Program-made: the position numbers and the translations under genes
The notes under the pieces: generated by a model
What the model was told of the DNA's origin: nothing
Databases searched by the model: none
Seen by the model: the letters and a program-made list of their open reading frames with translations, nothing else
In this document: piece by piece, positions 1-12,354 of the stretch
Numbering within the stretch: the first letter of the stretch is position 1
How the letters are laid out: each line of letters opens with the position of its first letter
Assembly (NCBI GenBank): GCA_902587165.1
Contig: CACIKF010000001.1
Location: forward strand, 248,001 to 312,000
From: Puniceicoccaceae bacterium
Lineage (GTDB): Bacteria; Verrucomicrobiota; Verrucomicrobiia; Opitutales; Coraliomargaritaceae
Length of the DNA: 64,000 bases
Direction of reading: 5' to 3'

Positions 1-1714
1 CTCCTGCACAATCCCGACTGTTGAGCACTTGCTCCTTCTCTAAGCAGCCTTTACGAGCAATATTCACACCAGCGTCAAAATAACTCAGGCCCTCCCTACT
101 GTGGGCATCCGGATTAATCGAGCACATCAAGCCACGATCCGCGGCTCGTCGCCAGAGTCGCCAGTCCATGTCGAGGCGGTGCGGATTGGCATTGATCTCG
201 ATGATGACACGGTTGGCAATCGCTGCATCGATCACCTTTTGCAGGTCGATCTTGTAAGGCTCGCGCCGCAGAAGGATACGCCCAGTCGGATGACCAAGCA
301 TAACAGTCGCCGGATGCTCAATCGCGCGAATCACCCGCGCAGTCATCTCCTCTTCCGACTGGCTAAAACTAGAGTGGACCGACATCACTGCGTAATCCAG
401 CGCATTGAGCGTCGCATCTTCTAGGTCCAGTGAGCCATCAGGCAAGATGTCGCACTCAATCCCCGAAAAAATGTGCACAGGTGACTCACCCGATTCATTG
501 AAAGCACGTATCGATTCAAGCTGCTTTAGCACGCGCGCATCATCGAGGCCCTTAGCCTGAAAGCTCGCCTTCGAGTGGTCCGCTAAACCAAGATAATCAA
601 AGCCAAGCGCCTCCGCACCCGCCGCCATCTCTTCGATCGTGCCGCGACCATCTGAAGCGGTGGTATGATTATGAAACACCCCACGAATATCCGCTGGCCT
701 AACTAAATTCGGCAACTGCTGTGCCTCAGCTAAATCAATCTCACCCAGCCCCTCTCGTAATTCAGGTGGAATTTCTGCAAGCCCAAGAAATTGAAATAGT
801 TCCTTCTCCGTCGTGATTGAGTCAGGAATTTCAGTTGGCGTATCTCCCTCTTCTGCCTTCTGCGACAAGCCCCATTCGCTCAAGCTATAGCCTCGCGCTA
901 GCGCGCGTTGCCGCAGTGCCACATTGTGTTCTTTTGACCCCGTAAAATGGTGCAGGGCAAAGGCAAACTGATCGGCCGGCACCACCCTCAAGTCGGCTTG
1001 CAGGCCAGACTCGAAACGGACACTGGATTTTGTCGCCCCATGCGCCGTGACCTCCTGCACCGCATCCTGCTCGACAAACCAGTCCATGACCGGTTGCGGA
1101 TCGGCCGAGGCCACGATGAAGTCTAAGTCGCCCACCGTCTCTCTCAATCGGCGTAGGCTACCTGCGGCCTCCGCTCGTTCGACCTGCGATAAGCCTCGCA
1201 GTCCTTCAAGAATCGGTTCTGCCACTGCGCGCGCATTCCACCAATGGTGGCGCTTCGCATAGGCCGCACGATTGGCTATACCGCTAAGGATCTTTTCCGC
1301 CGATTTTTTACCAAATCCTTTGAGCGCCTCGACTTTACCCGATTCACAGGCAGCCTGTAATGCGTCGATCGATTCCACGCCGATCGCATCGTGGAGCTTT
1401 TTTACCTTCTTGCCGCCGAGGCCTGGAATCTCAAGCATCTCAATCAAGCCAGGCGAGATAGACTCGCGGAGCTTGGTATAATATTCCAGCTCGCCCGTAG
1501 CATAAAGTGTCTTGATCTTATCAACCAGCGCGGAGCCGATCCCTTTGATAGCGTCCAGTCGCTCCTCAGCGATCACATCGCCGAGATCCTCTTCCATCAT
1601 CTCCAGCACCCGCGCGCCACCTGAGTAGGCGCGAATCTTAAAGGGGTTGTCCCCCTTCAGTTCTAGAAGTACAGCGATGTCTTCTAAAATATCTACGATA
1701 TCAGCTTTATTCAT
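1..1714 (-). CDS. polX: DNA polymerase X family protein with PHP domain (3' end cut by window edge)
   Basis: Family X DNA polymerase, expected to fill short gaps in base-excision repair and, through its PHP domain, to act as a 3'-5' exonuclease or AP endonuclease. The ATG at 1714 opens a frame that stays open to base 1, about 571 codons, close to the full 570 or so residues of Bacillus PolX, so only the C-terminal tail is missing. Order seen: N-terminal helix-hairpin-helix region ([18 protein letters not shown]), palm nucleotidyltransferase motif ([16 protein letters not shown], with the paired aspartates), then a PHP domain with [15 protein letters not shown] and a C-terminal SINPDAHS. It lies just upstream of menE-menC on the same strand but has no evident functional link to them. 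The identification is secure; only the end is unseen. Confidence 0.93.
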   Translation of the reverse strand, partial: MNKADIVDILEDIAVLLELKGDNPFKIRAYSGGARVLEMMEEDLGDVIAEERLDAIKGIGSALVDKIKTLYATGELEYYTKLRESISPGLIEMLEIPGLGGKKVKKLHDAIGVESIDALQAACESGKVEALKGFGKKSAEKILSGIANRAAYAKRHHWWNARAVAEPILEGLRGLSQVERAEAAGSLRRLRETVGDLDFIVASADPQPVMDWFVEQDAVQEVTAHGATKSSVRFESGLQADLRVVPADQFAFALHHFTGSKEHNVALRQRALARGYSLSEWGLSQKAEEGDTPTEIPDSITTEKELFQFLGLAEIPPELREGLGEIDLAEAQQLPNLVRPADIRGVFHNHTTASDGRGTIEEMAAGAEALGFDYLGLADHSKASFQAKGLDDARVLKQLESIRAFNESGESPVHIFSGIECDILPDGSLDLEDATLNALDYAVMSVHSSFSQSEEEMTARVIRAIEHPATVMLGHPTGRILLRREPYKIDLQKVIDAAIANRVIIEINANPHRLDMDWRLWRRAADRGLMCSINPDAHSREGLSYFDAGVNIARKGCLEKEQVLNSRDCAG

Positions 1715-1765
1715 TGGGCAAAGATTTGCGGCACTTGATTGGAATGACAAGCGTTGGAGCTTCCT

Positions 1766-2998
1766 TTATGAAGGCTTCAAAAATTTCCCTTTCTCGTCCA
1801 GAGGCAAACGGTCTACCCTCAACATTTCTTTCGGTAACTTATAACTTACTAACTGCTCCTTTAAGTGCTTCTTCCAGTCCACAAGCTCCTGACCCGTATA
1901 ATAAACGACTAACTTTTGCCCCCACTCGACATCGGGCAGGCCGACCGCTAATACTTCTTCAATGCCAGAAATTGCGCCCACTGCATCTTCCACTTCATGG
2001 GGGTCGATCTTCTCGCCGCCACTAATGACGAGCCGATCAATGCGCCCCGATACGTGGAGCCGCTCGCTCTCGTCGATGTAGCCTTCGTCTCCGCTTAAGT
2101 ATCCTCGCGTTAAATCAAGCACCTCGCCCCCGTAATAACCTTTAAAAAGAGCGGGACTCTGGATGCATATTCGCCCAGAAGAATCAATCTCGATCTTGGC
2201 GTCGCCTATGGGTAGAGCACCAATTCGCGAGTCAGTGAGAAAATCGGCGACTGGAATCGCCGCCACCATGGCTGCGGTCTCAGTCATTCCGTAGACGGGC
2301 ATCACGGGCAACTTTAGCTTGCGTGCCTCTTTGGCAAGCGATTGGGGCATAGGTGCACCCCCAACGAAGATAACGCGCGTTGTGCTTAATGCCTGAATAC
2401 GCTTTTCGTCGGATAGAGCCCGGCTTAATTGCGTTGGCACATACGATAAACAGCAGTCTTCTACCTCATCTTCGTCAAATCGTATGTATCCACCAGAGTG
2501 ATACGCACGGAACAGTTGGATGAGCCCGCTAACATGATAGAGCGGTAAGACACAGCAGCTATCAATGGCAGCACCGCCAAGAAATTGCTGCAACCCTTTG
2601 CAAGCTGACTCAAGAGTTTTCCAAGTATGGATAGCGAGCTTTATACCATTCGTTGTGCCGCCTGTGGGTACAAGTATCACTTTATTTTGGCGACAGGCGC
2701 TAGGGTAATTGGTTCTAGAACTACGGCTATCTGAGGGCGCGACACCGCGCCCTATAAGAGCATCAAATTGCTTCCTCTCCTGTGCGCCCCAGTTTGGATT
2801 AGCCAGAGCGATCGATCGCCCTACTAAGATTGCGGCGAAAAGCTCGATCGTAAAATCATGCGGGTCTATCCGATCAATCACTATGAGCTCATCCTGCCCT
2901 TGAATTGATTTTGCCCGGCATTGCACCCGCGCGAGTAGTTCTTGGCCAGAGATACCCTCTATCCAGTCGCGGTCTAAGCTCTTTAAATCAAATTCCAT
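1766..2998 (-). CDS. menE: o-succinylbenzoate--CoA ligase (MenE)
   Basis: ANL-superfamily adenylating enzyme that activates o-succinylbenzoate to its CoA thioester in menaquinone synthesis. About 410 residues. Visible motifs: the AMP-binding P-loop VPTGGTTNG, the A5-type motif PVYGMTETA, the hinge region SGDEGYIDE followed by GRIDRLVISGGEKI, and the C-terminal catalytic lysine region DEKGKFLK. An upstream in-frame start at 3037 exists, but the start at 2998 gives a normal N-terminus and a 16-base overlap with the end of menC, typical of translational coupling. Assignment as MenE rather than another acyl-CoA ligase rests on the short length and the adjacent menC. Other men genes are outside the window. 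Confidence 0.88.
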   Translation of the reverse strand: MEFDLKSLDRDWIEGISGQELLARVQCRAKSIQGQDELIVIDRIDPHDFTIELFAAILVGRSIALANPNWGAQERKQFDALIGRGVAPSDSRSSRTNYPSACRQNKVILVPTGGTTNGIKLAIHTWKTLESACKGLQQFLGGAAIDSCCVLPLYHVSGLIQLFRAYHSGGYIRFDEDEVEDCCLSYVPTQLSRALSDEKRIQALSTTRVIFVGGAPMPQSLAKEARKLKLPVMPVYGMTETAAMVAAIPVADFLTDSRIGALPIGDAKIEIDSSGRICIQSPALFKGYYGGEVLDLTRGYLSGDEGYIDESERLHVSGRIDRLVISGGEKIDPHEVEDAVGAISGIEEVLAVGLPDVEWGQKLVVYYTGQELVDWKKHLKEQLVSYKLPKEMLRVDRLPLDEKGKFLKPS

Positions 2999-4035
2999 AT
3001 TAAGTCTGGATCGTATGCGCGACGATTTGAGGCGCAAATCGTAGGTGCGGCTTGCTGATAATTTAGCCCATCGTCAAAGGCATCCACCGTATCATACCCA
3101 GTTGGGCGAAAAACTTGTGTTAATGAATCGGCTAGGCGCAGGCTGTTTTCTAGGCCGATGCCTGTTTCGAATATCGATGAGAACACTACTTGCTCGGCCA
3201 CGGGCGCAAGCCGATCGGCAAGCTGTGAAAGCTCCCCCATGAGCGGCGCTTTAATGACCAGTGGCCCCGCCCATGCATTAGGCTTTAGCCAGCGCTCGCG
3301 ATCCCTTCCGTTCAAAGATTCATCAAGCGCGATACCTATACCGCTTGCTTCCATGTAATCGCCCATCGCCGCCTCCTGGCCGCAAGCGAGAGGCTGTTCG
3401 ATAAAGTCGACTCGCTCTCGATAGGGGATTAAAAACTCCAGCCATCGTTCCAGTTCGCTAGTCGCGAGACCAGCGTTCGCATCAAATCGAAGGCGAACGG
3501 TCGAAGGCAGAGAATCGAATAAACTGCGCGCTGTACTTATTTCTTTGGCAATGGGTTCGACTCCAATCTTCCACTTCATACTTTGATAGCCCACTTTTGA
3601 TTTTTGGTCAGCAATGCGCAGCGCTGCAGAGCCTGATGGCAACAAAGCAGATACCGAGTAGTCACGCGGGGGCGCAGTTAACCGACTGACGGGAACGCGC
3701 GAGGCACTTTGGCTTGATGCCTCTCCATTTTTCAGTAAGTCGAGACTTCCTCGCTTTGCAAAAATTTGAGCCGCCGAGAGGGCAAAGGCGCAACAAGGTA
3801 GGTTTACCGGCACATTCATCTCTGGCTCGCTCACAAGTTGTTCCAGGAAAGCCGTCGCCTCAGCCAAGGTCTCGCTCCCAAAGCTAGGTAGAGGAGCGAC
3901 TTCGCCATAACCGGTGCACTCCTCTTGCTCTAGGCGGACGAGGAAGCCTTCGCGAGTCGTCCATTCACCATGCGCAGTGCGTAATGGTTGACGAAACGCT
4001 CTCCGATAGGGCTTCACTGAAATTTGGCGGCTCAT
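2983..4035 (-). CDS. menC: o-succinylbenzoate synthase (MenC)
   Basis: Enolase-superfamily enzyme that dehydrates SHCHC to o-succinylbenzoate, the step before MenE in menaquinone synthesis. Length of 350 residues is normal. The catalytic framework is complete: Lys154-x-Lys156 (MKWKIG), metal ligands Asp185 (RFDANAG), Glu213 (FIEQPL) and Asp238 (ALDES), and the opposite-face Lys262 (VIKAPLMG). It overlaps menE by 16 bases and is divergent from guaB, with only about 60 bases between them. Menaquinone fits with the quinone-dependent D-lactate dehydrogenase at 58.9-60.6 kb. The pair menC-menE makes the substrate assignment firm. Confidence 0.9.
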   Translation of the reverse strand: MSRQISVKPYRRAFRQPLRTAHGEWTTREGFLVRLEQEECTGYGEVAPLPSFGSETLAEATAFLEQLVSEPEMNVPVNLPCCAFALSAAQIFAKRGSLDLLKNGEASSQSASRVPVSRLTAPPRDYSVSALLPSGSAALRIADQKSKVGYQSMKWKIGVEPIAKEISTARSLFDSLPSTVRLRFDANAGLATSELERWLEFLIPYRERVDFIEQPLACGQEAAMGDYMEASGIGIALDESLNGRDRERWLKPNAWAGPLVIKAPLMGELSQLADRLAPVAEQVVFSSIFETGIGLENSLRLADSLTQVFRPTGYDTVDAFDDGLNYQQAAPTICASNRRAYDPDLIWNLI

Positions 4036-4094
4036 TTACACGCACACAGTCATTTCCTACTTGAGAAAAGACAATCTTTTGCTGTGATTAGCAC

Positions 4095-5669
<1,575 letters not shown>

Positions 5670-5687
5670 TTTCATAATTTATCATTA

Positions 5688-7235
<1,548 letters not shown>

Positions 7236-7237
7236 AC

Positions 7238-7561
7238 ATGCACGCAAAAATCATCGCAGCCTGTGGGGCTTTTTCCATGGGCGACTCCGCAGCTGCACTC
7301 GACTTTATCGCCGACGGCATCGAATGGCACATTGTGGGTGGCCATACGATCGACTGCAACGCAGCAGTTAAAGAGATGTGCGAAGACGCGGCCTCTCAGG
7401 GCAAAGCTAACTTTCAGAACGTCCGTGTAATTAAGGGCAAGAACCACATCGTGGTCGAAGGTGCCGATCTCGACACCGATATGCACTACTGCGACATCTA
7501 CACCATCGAGCAGGAGCAGACCATGGAAATCACCTCCTACTGCTTGGCAGGCATTGAGTAA
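7238..7561 (+). CDS. NTF2/SnoaL-like small protein
   Basis: Protein of 107 residues with the look of an NTF2/SnoaL cone fold: an N-terminal helix region (MGDSAAALDFIADGIEW), then the WHIVGG strand and a C-terminal half of alternating strands (IVVEGADLDTDMHYCDIYT). Such proteins are often small enzymes or binding proteins, and function cannot be inferred from the fold. It begins two bases after the purA stop codon, so it is almost certainly co-transcribed with guaB-purA. I see no catalytic signature. The fold call is by general pattern only. Confidence 0.6.
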   Translation: MHAKIIAACGAFSMGDSAAALDFIADGIEWHIVGGHTIDCNAAVKEMCEDAASQGKANFQNVRVIKGKNHIVVEGADLDTDMHYCDIYTIEQEQTMEITSYCLAGIE

Positions 7562-7563
7562 AA

Positions 7564-7983
7564 TTATTCCCCCTGGAAGCTGAGCACGATACGGCGTTCG
7601 TGGCTGTGGTTACGGTGCTCCCAAAGGAAGACACCTTGCCAGCTTCCTAGGCAAAGGCGGCCATTGACGAAAGGAATCACCTCGGCCGTTCGGGTCAGTG
7701 CCATCTTAATGTGACTCGGCATATCATCCGCACCCTCGTAAGTGTGAGTGAAATGCGGGTCGCTTTCCGGGACTAGGCGATCGATGAAAGCTTCGAGGTC
7801 GCGACGTGCAGAAGGATCGGCGTTTTCCATTATTACAAGGCTGCAACTGGTGTGGCGGCAAAATACGGTAACTGTGCCTTCGTTCTGCCGTGATTCGGCT
7901 AAGGCCTCCTCGATCATAGAAGTGAACTCGGAAGTCGATTTACCAGGCGCGGTGACGACGATTTCTTTAGTGAAAACAGACAT
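7564..7983 (-). CDS. YjbQ/UPF0047 family protein
   Basis: Member of the YjbQ (UPF0047) family, sometimes labelled secondary thiamine-phosphate synthase because some members complement thiE mutants; the physiological role is unclear. The 139 residues match the family's usual length. The core shows HTSCSLVIMENADPS, then HTYEGADDMPSHIK and the C-terminal GSWQGVFLWEHR, including the conserved histidines and acidic residues. The ATG at 7983 is preferred over an upstream in-frame start at 8034 because the family begins near this point. It converges on the NTF2-like gene with only two bases between stops and is divergent from the rhodanese gene. Confidence 0.85.
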   Translation of the reverse strand: MSVFTKEIVVTAPGKSTSEFTSMIEEALAESRQNEGTVTVFCRHTSCSLVIMENADPSARRDLEAFIDRLVPESDPHFTHTYEGADDMPSHIKMALTRTAEVIPFVNGRLCLGSWQGVFLWEHRNHSHERRIVLSFQGE

Positions 7984-7991
7984 GTTGAGGG

Positions 7992-8063
7992 TATGAAAGT
8001 TAGAAGTCGCGAAAGTGGAAAGGATATTCACCAATCAAAACATTCCTACTTTCATACTTTCAT
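7992..8063. promoter_or_regulatory. inverted and direct repeats between yjbQ and rhodanese gene
   Basis: TATGAAAGT at 7992-8000 is the exact inverse of ACTTTCATA at 8048-8056, and ACTTTCAT occurs twice in tandem at 8048-8063. They lie in the short divergent gap between the yjbQ start and the rhodanese start at 8093. This could be an operator or simply an mRNA hairpin; no known regulator site is recognised. Confidence 0.3.
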
Positions 8064-8092
8064 CCCTTAGCTCAGCTAGTAAGGTAGGTTCC

Positions 8093-8497
8093 ATGCTTCG
8101 GGAGTTATGCATCATACTATTGCTGACCGTGATAGGTATCGCCTATTCACTAGTCGGTGGACTATCGCCGCAGCCGGGGGCAGAGCCAGAGCTCCAAGCA
8201 GGCGAGATTTACTTGGCCGATGCTCAGACACTCAACGCGATTTGGGTCGATGCGAGGGCGATTGAAGAATTCGAAGAAAGCCATCTCCCCGGTGCGCTCT
8301 TTTTCGATGAGAGTGACTGGGATACAGGACTATTAGAGCTAATGAATACTTGGCTCATGCAGCCGCGACCAATTGTCATTTATTGCGGGGCCGAGGCTTG
8401 CGATACGAGTAAACGGATTGCTAAGCGCTTACGTGAGTCTCTGCCCGACGCAGAGATCTATAGCTTAAAAGGAGGTAGCGTCTCATGGCAGGAATAA
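8093..8497 (+). CDS. membrane-anchored rhodanese-like protein
   Basis: Rhodanese-fold protein of about 134 residues. Residues 5-22 form a hydrophobic anchor (ELCIILLLTVIGIAYSL), so the domain probably faces the periplasm. The domain shows IWVDARAIEEF, SHLPGALFF and the active-site strand IVIYCGAEACDTS with candidate Cys98; a second cysteine five residues later is unusual and could allow disulfide exchange. The domain ends with SLKGGSVSW. The ATG at 8093, preceded by AAGGTAGG, is preferred to the in-frame start at 8015, which would place 26 polar residues before the anchor. It overlaps the MauE-like gene by 13 bases, so it is co-translated with a redox membrane protein. Confidence 0.8.
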   Translation: MLRELCIILLLTVIGIAYSLVGGLSPQPGAEPELQAGEIYLADAQTLNAIWVDARAIEEFEESHLPGALFFDESDWDTGLLELMNTWLMQPRPIVIYCGAEACDTSKRIAKRLRESLPDAEIYSLKGGSVSWQE

Positions 8498-8967
8498 GAC
8501 CTAGAATACCTTCCACGGCCTATCTGATCCTAATCGGGCGACTCATCGTATCGGCAGTATTTATCCTGGCGGCGCTGCCCAAGATCCAAGACCCTGCGGC
8601 TTTTACGACCTCTGTGGAGGGCTACCGTGTAGTCACCGGTGATCTTGCGGTCTGGGTAGCCTTAGCGCTGCCTTGGCTAGAGCTGGTAGCCGGTTTTGGC
8701 CTTTTAATTCCACAAATTAGGCGTGGCAGCGCCCTAGTCATCGCCCTGTTACTGATCGCATTCATCATCTTACACGCCAGCGCTTGGGCGCGCGGTCTAG
8801 ACATCCGCTGCGGCTGCTTTAGCGCCCATGAATCCTATAAAAAACCCGATTACCTCTGGCTAATTTTTAGAAATCTCGGTCTACTCACCGCCTGCGGCTG
8901 TGTGCTAATTCGTGATTGGCAGTATCCGCGGCAACGAAGCTTGAGAGAAGGTGCGAGCACTTCTTGA
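8485..8967 (+). CDS. MauE/DoxX-family redox-associated membrane protein
   Basis: Integral membrane protein of 160 residues with four predicted helices (about 11-30, 50-75, 83-102 and 122-142). The family includes MauE, which helps supply disulfides or reductant for periplasmic maturation. The conserved CGCF motif follows the third helix (DIRCGCFSAHE), giving a cysteine pair suited to thiol chemistry. A good Shine-Dalgarno sequence (GGAGG, within the 3' end of the rhodanese gene) precedes the ATG, one of the few in this window. Together with the rhodanese and the DUF1573 gene it suggests a periplasmic sulfur or thiol system; substrate unknown. Confidence 0.82.
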   Translation: MAGIRPRIPSTAYLILIGRLIVSAVFILAALPKIQDPAAFTTSVEGYRVVTGDLAVWVALALPWLELVAGFGLLIPQIRRGSALVIALLLIAFIILHASAWARGLDIRCGCFSAHESYKKPDYLWLIFRNLGLLTACGCVLIRDWQYPRQRSLREGASTS

Positions 8968-8999
8968 TCTTAATCTACTTTTACCCAAGTCTTTTAACA

Positions 9000-9668
9000 A
9001 TGCTTATGCGCTCAATACATTTCGTATTTCCCTTGATTGCTTGTGCCTCATTTCTTGACGCGTCGACCTTGGTCTGGGATCAGACTGAAGTGCGCATCGA
9101 AATGTGGCCTGATGAAGAGGAGGTCCGTGCTTCTTTCAAGGTAACAAACGAGGGCGAAAAAGTCGTCCGCATTGCACGCGTGGAAAGCAACTGCGGTTGC
9201 ACAAGCACGATCCTCAATAAAAAGATTCTCCCGCCGGGCGAATCGGCCGAAATCGTCGCTATTTTTAGTAAAGGAAAACGGCAAGGTTTGAACCGCAATC
9301 GCCTGCAGGTCTACCTCGACAGTCAAGTAGACGCGCTTGTAACGCTAAAGATGAACGTGCTGATCCCCGCTTTGATCGAAGCACAACCGCAGATCGTCTT
9401 CTGGAAGCCCGAAAGCCCGAAAAGTTCTCTCCCTGTGCGCCTGGTAATGGATGAGCGCTATATAAACCAAATCTTGCAGATCGACTACGATCGCTCGCGG
9501 CTCATTGTGACACAAGAACGCGACGATCCAAAAAATAATGACGCCATCGTCTTAAAGGTGGAACCAAAGGACTTTAGTAAGCTCTACCGCGGCACGATCA
9601 CTGTCTATGGAGGTGGTCCCGATGGCAGAAAAGCTGAGACGCGCGTGCATGCTTTTGTGCAACCGTAA
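9000..9668 (+). CDS. DUF1573 secreted protein
   Basis: Exported protein of about 222 residues. The N-terminus has a signal-like hydrophobic stretch (SIHFVFPLIACASFLDA) with a likely cleavage after the alanine near residue 21. A DUF1573 immunoglobulin-like module follows, with the hallmark VESNCGCTST at about 62-70 and the preceding FKVTNEGEKVV strand; a second beta-rich region fills the C-terminus. DUF1573 proteins are common in Bacteroidetes and PVC bacteria and their function is not known. The start at 9000 is chosen because the frame from 8916 would add a non-signal leader overlapping the MauE-like gene. It is the third gene of the rhodanese-MauE cluster. Confidence 0.82.
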   Translation: MLMRSIHFVFPLIACASFLDASTLVWDQTEVRIEMWPDEEEVRASFKVTNEGEKVVRIARVESNCGCTSTILNKKILPPGESAEIVAIFSKGKRQGLNRNRLQVYLDSQVDALVTLKMNVLIPALIEAQPQIVFWKPESPKSSLPVRLVMDERYINQILQIDYDRSRLIVTQERDDPKNNDAIVLKVEPKDFSKLYRGTITVYGGGPDGRKAETRVHAFVQP

Positions 9669-9733
9669 ACCGTAAAGAATAGTTGTCGCCAATTGCTGCA
9701 ATTCATTTGCTGGGTAGCGCCCGCCGCTTTGAC

Positions 9734-10324
9734 TCAAAGCCCATTCGCTTCCATCTCGGCTAAGCGTTCTGCCTCGCCGCTCCAGTCGTGGGGCAGCTTC
9801 TGCATAAGATTTGTATCGTAGCCGACGGCATTCAGCTTTGATAGTAAGCGGTCATAATCAGCATCGCTCACCACATCGCTGCGTAGCATAATCCATGCAT
9901 ACTTGCGACTAGGATGCGCGATAATTGTTTCCGAATATTCAGCATCAAGGTGCAATATAATGTAGTCCGCGGTGAAAGGCCAAATGAATTGCATGCGCCA
10001 CTGCGCGTTACTGTCAACTCCCTCGTCCACCCAGCCAACAGGTGTGAGCGTTTTGATCTCAGCATCAACCCCACCATCGCGAAACTGGTAAGTTGTCTGA
10101 ATTTTTTTATCTGAATCGAGGCGATAGTGTTCAATCGCATTATGTGCATCTTTATCGACGATGATTGGTGTGTAACCATGCACATACCAGCGCCCCATAA
10201 ATCGATTGATGTTGACGTTTTCAGCAGTCGGTAATGGTGCGTCGTTTAAGGTGCACCCCGTCATTAAACTCATGATTGCGAAGCCGAGAATCATTGGGGA
10301 GGTTTTGTAAAATAATTTTTTCAT
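9734..10324 (-). CDS. lipocalin family lipoprotein (Blc-like)
   Basis: Probable outer-membrane or periplasmic-face lipocalin of 196 residues, resembling bacterial Blc, which binds lipids or lysophospholipids. A lipoprotein signal is clear: positively charged MKKLFYK, a hydrophobic core, and the lipobox LMTGC with Cys24. The mature part has the lipocalin start motif FMGRWYVHGYTP, the barrel strands, and YAWIMLRSD near the third conserved region. It converges on the DUF1573 gene and is followed upstream, on the same strand, by the MFS transporter gene with a 14-base gap, so the two may be co-transcribed. Ligand unknown. Confidence 0.85.
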   Translation of the reverse strand: MKKLFYKTSPMILGFAIMSLMTGCTLNDAPLPTAENVNINRFMGRWYVHGYTPIIVDKDAHNAIEHYRLDSDKKIQTTYQFRDGGVDAEIKTLTPVGWVDEGVDSNAQWRMQFIWPFTADYIILHLDAEYSETIIAHPSRKYAWIMLRSDVVSDADYDRLLSKLNAVGYDTNLMQKLPHDWSGEAERLAEMEANGL

Positions 10325-10338
10325 AATGGCTGTGCTGA

Positions 10339-11679
10339 TTAAGTTTCGTTTGGCTCAGGCACGTCCGCGCGCCATATAAAGAAAGAAGCCGCGACGAAGC
10401 AGAGGCCGACCGCGATCCCAAAGAGCAGGACGATCCCCCACTGCATTGACTCAGACGCGACATCGCGCGACATGTCGAGACCCATAGCCTGTAAGCCTAA
10501 TCCAATGGCAACAAAGGCAAGCGCCCGTGCTACTTTGAGTCCAGACTTCCAAACCGCAAAATACAGTGACTCTTTACGGCGCCCCGTCTCGACCTCGTCG
10601 GTATCGATTAAGTCGGTGATCATCGAATCAATCAAGAAGACCGCACCGCATAGGACGCCGCCAATAGAGGAGATAATCAATGATGGCCAGACGAGCCCAG
10701 CTGGCAGTATTGGGTAGGCGATGATCCCCATCACCCCGAGACCGCCGACTGAAAGGTAGGCAGGAGCGCTTTTGCCATAGCGCTTAGAGAGCGCGATCCA
10801 GAGTGGAATCGAAAGCACGATGCTCAGCGTGAAGACTGGAAAAATGGCTTGAGTAACTTGCGCTTCCGAGAGCTCCAGCACGAAGCGGTAATACATAAGT
10901 GCGAGTGCCGCATTAATCGTCCTACCGATGGCAGCTATGACACCCGCGCAGAGAATCTGAACGAATGCTCGATCCCTAAAGAGACCTTTGACCTCTGCCC
11001 AAGTAGGCAATGCTGAATTCACCTCCTGCGAAGTCTCTCGCTCGCGAGGACGCAGGAAAAATGCGGTCAAAGTGCCTGTGAATAGAACCAGCGCTGCTAA
11101 AACCCAAGCACTGATTCGTCGAGAGTCGGCCAGCTCCACAAGCGTCGGCTCACTCGATAGTGTGGTCAAATAAATGCCGGGCAGAGCACTGCCGACGGCA
11201 AGCCCCAGAATCCCAAAACCCATGCGTGAGGCGAGTAGCGTATTTCGCTCGTTCGCTAGCCGACTCAGTTCAGCGCTAAGACTACTCTGCGGCAAATCAA
11301 GCAGAGTCATCCCTGTGTTGACCAGCACGTAGGCGACCAACAAATGCAGAAAAAGGTAGAGGGTGGAATCACTTTGAAAGGGTGAAAAAAGTAGCACGGT
11401 CGTCGCGGCCAGAAGCACCGCACCGGACCAGAGTGTCGCGGTATAAGTGATGCCTCGGCTTCGTGCGGCAAAGAGGCCAGCGGATACCAGTAAATCACTG
11501 AGCGCATCCCAGAAAATTGCCACTCCAAAGGCTAAACCAGCGAGGATCGGGCTAAGCCCAAGAATCCGCGTATAAAAATCGAAGAGATAGAGCTGCAGCA
11601 TCACCTCGACCGCCACCTTACCCAGGCTGGCGATCCCATAGGCAGGATAAAGGTAGGTTTTGATTGGGGCTTGAATCAC
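10339..11679 (-). CDS. MFS transporter, GPH (glycoside-pentoside-hexuronide) cation symporter type
   Basis: Inner-membrane secondary transporter of 446 residues with about twelve hydrophobic helices. The sequence resembles the MFS_2/GPH group: an early GVAIFWDALSDLLVS element (the helix 2 region with conserved aspartates), a central hydrophilic loop with RPRERETSQE, and a C-terminal half with SMITDLIDTDEVETGRRKES. GPH members usually move sugars or glycosides with sodium or protons, but some transport other solutes; the substrate cannot be read from the sequence. Its start lies close to the divergent DUF5069 gene. Confidence 0.8.
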   Translation of the reverse strand: MIQAPIKTYLYPAYGIASLGKVAVEVMLQLYLFDFYTRILGLSPILAGLAFGVAIFWDALSDLLVSAGLFAARSRGITYTATLWSGAVLLAATTVLLFSPFQSDSTLYLFLHLLVAYVLVNTGMTLLDLPQSSLSAELSRLANERNTLLASRMGFGILGLAVGSALPGIYLTTLSSEPTLVELADSRRISAWVLAALVLFTGTLTAFFLRPRERETSQEVNSALPTWAEVKGLFRDRAFVQILCAGVIAAIGRTINAALALMYYRFVLELSEAQVTQAIFPVFTLSIVLSIPLWIALSKRYGKSAPAYLSVGGLGVMGIIAYPILPAGLVWPSLIISSIGGVLCGAVFLIDSMITDLIDTDEVETGRRKESLYFAVWKSGLKVARALAFVAIGLGLQAMGLDMSRDVASESMQWGIVLLFGIAVGLCFVAASFFIWRADVPEPNET

Positions 11680-11764
11680 TGATACAAAACGTGCGCGCTC
11701 CCGCTTGCTTACAGTCCAGGCTTGCCAAAGCCATCAAGAAGCTGGAAAAGGCTCTGCTTTAAAT

Positions 11765-12262
11765 ATGACAGATCAAAACTTAGGCCCCACTGGTGAAATT
11801 TGTTTCGACCTACCTTCTCCCTATGAACCGCACCCTTGCGGCTTACTGCACTTGCCGCGCTTTATCGCCAAATGCCGTAAGCACCTCGCGGACGAGCTGC
11901 CGAAATCCTACCAGAAAAATTTCTGTAGGGGCTTTGATCGCTTTTTATGCATGCACTTAGGTATCGATCCGAAAGATGTAGTCGAGGCAGTTCGCGAGGC
12001 AGGCAGCGACGATATTGCTCTGGATCAACTCCTGGGCGAAATATTCCCCGAAGACCTCAAGCTCGTCGAATGGAACCGAGAAGTCACCCACAAGGGACAA
12101 ACCAAAGCCGGCCGCGAATTCTTGGCTGAATCCCTAACTAATATGGGAACTCCCGAAATGATCGGGAAGATCGACAGCGTGATGGACATGATGGACTTCG
12201 ACGAAGGCCGCATACCTGGCTTCTCGGATGAGCGCCGCCGTAAGTGGGAATCGGATAGATAA
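11765..12262 (+). CDS. DUF5069 domain protein
   Basis: Soluble protein of about 165 residues matching the DUF5069 pattern: a first block around GLLHLPRFIAKCRKHL, a middle FDRFLCMHLGID, then DDIALDQLLGEIFPEDL and a C-terminal DEGRIPGF. No enzymatic motif is recognisable and the family has no established role. The ATG at 11765 is preferred over an in-frame start at 11705, since the family begins near the LHLPR block and the upstream extension lacks similarity. It precedes nadC by about 90 bases. Confidence 0.75.
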   Translation: MTDQNLGPTGEICFDLPSPYEPHPCGLLHLPRFIAKCRKHLADELPKSYQKNFCRGFDRFLCMHLGIDPKDVVEAVREAGSDDIALDQLLGEIFPEDLKLVEWNREVTHKGQTKAGREFLAESLTNMGTPEMIGKIDSVMDMMDFDEGRIPGFSDERRRKWESDR

Positions 12263-12354
12263 GGCTTTGCGTGAGCGGGAATAAGAGTAGATAAAATGTA
12301 AAAATACTCCCAAGCAGTGCTTTATCAAGAAGTCCTGAAATTGGGATTTTAAAC

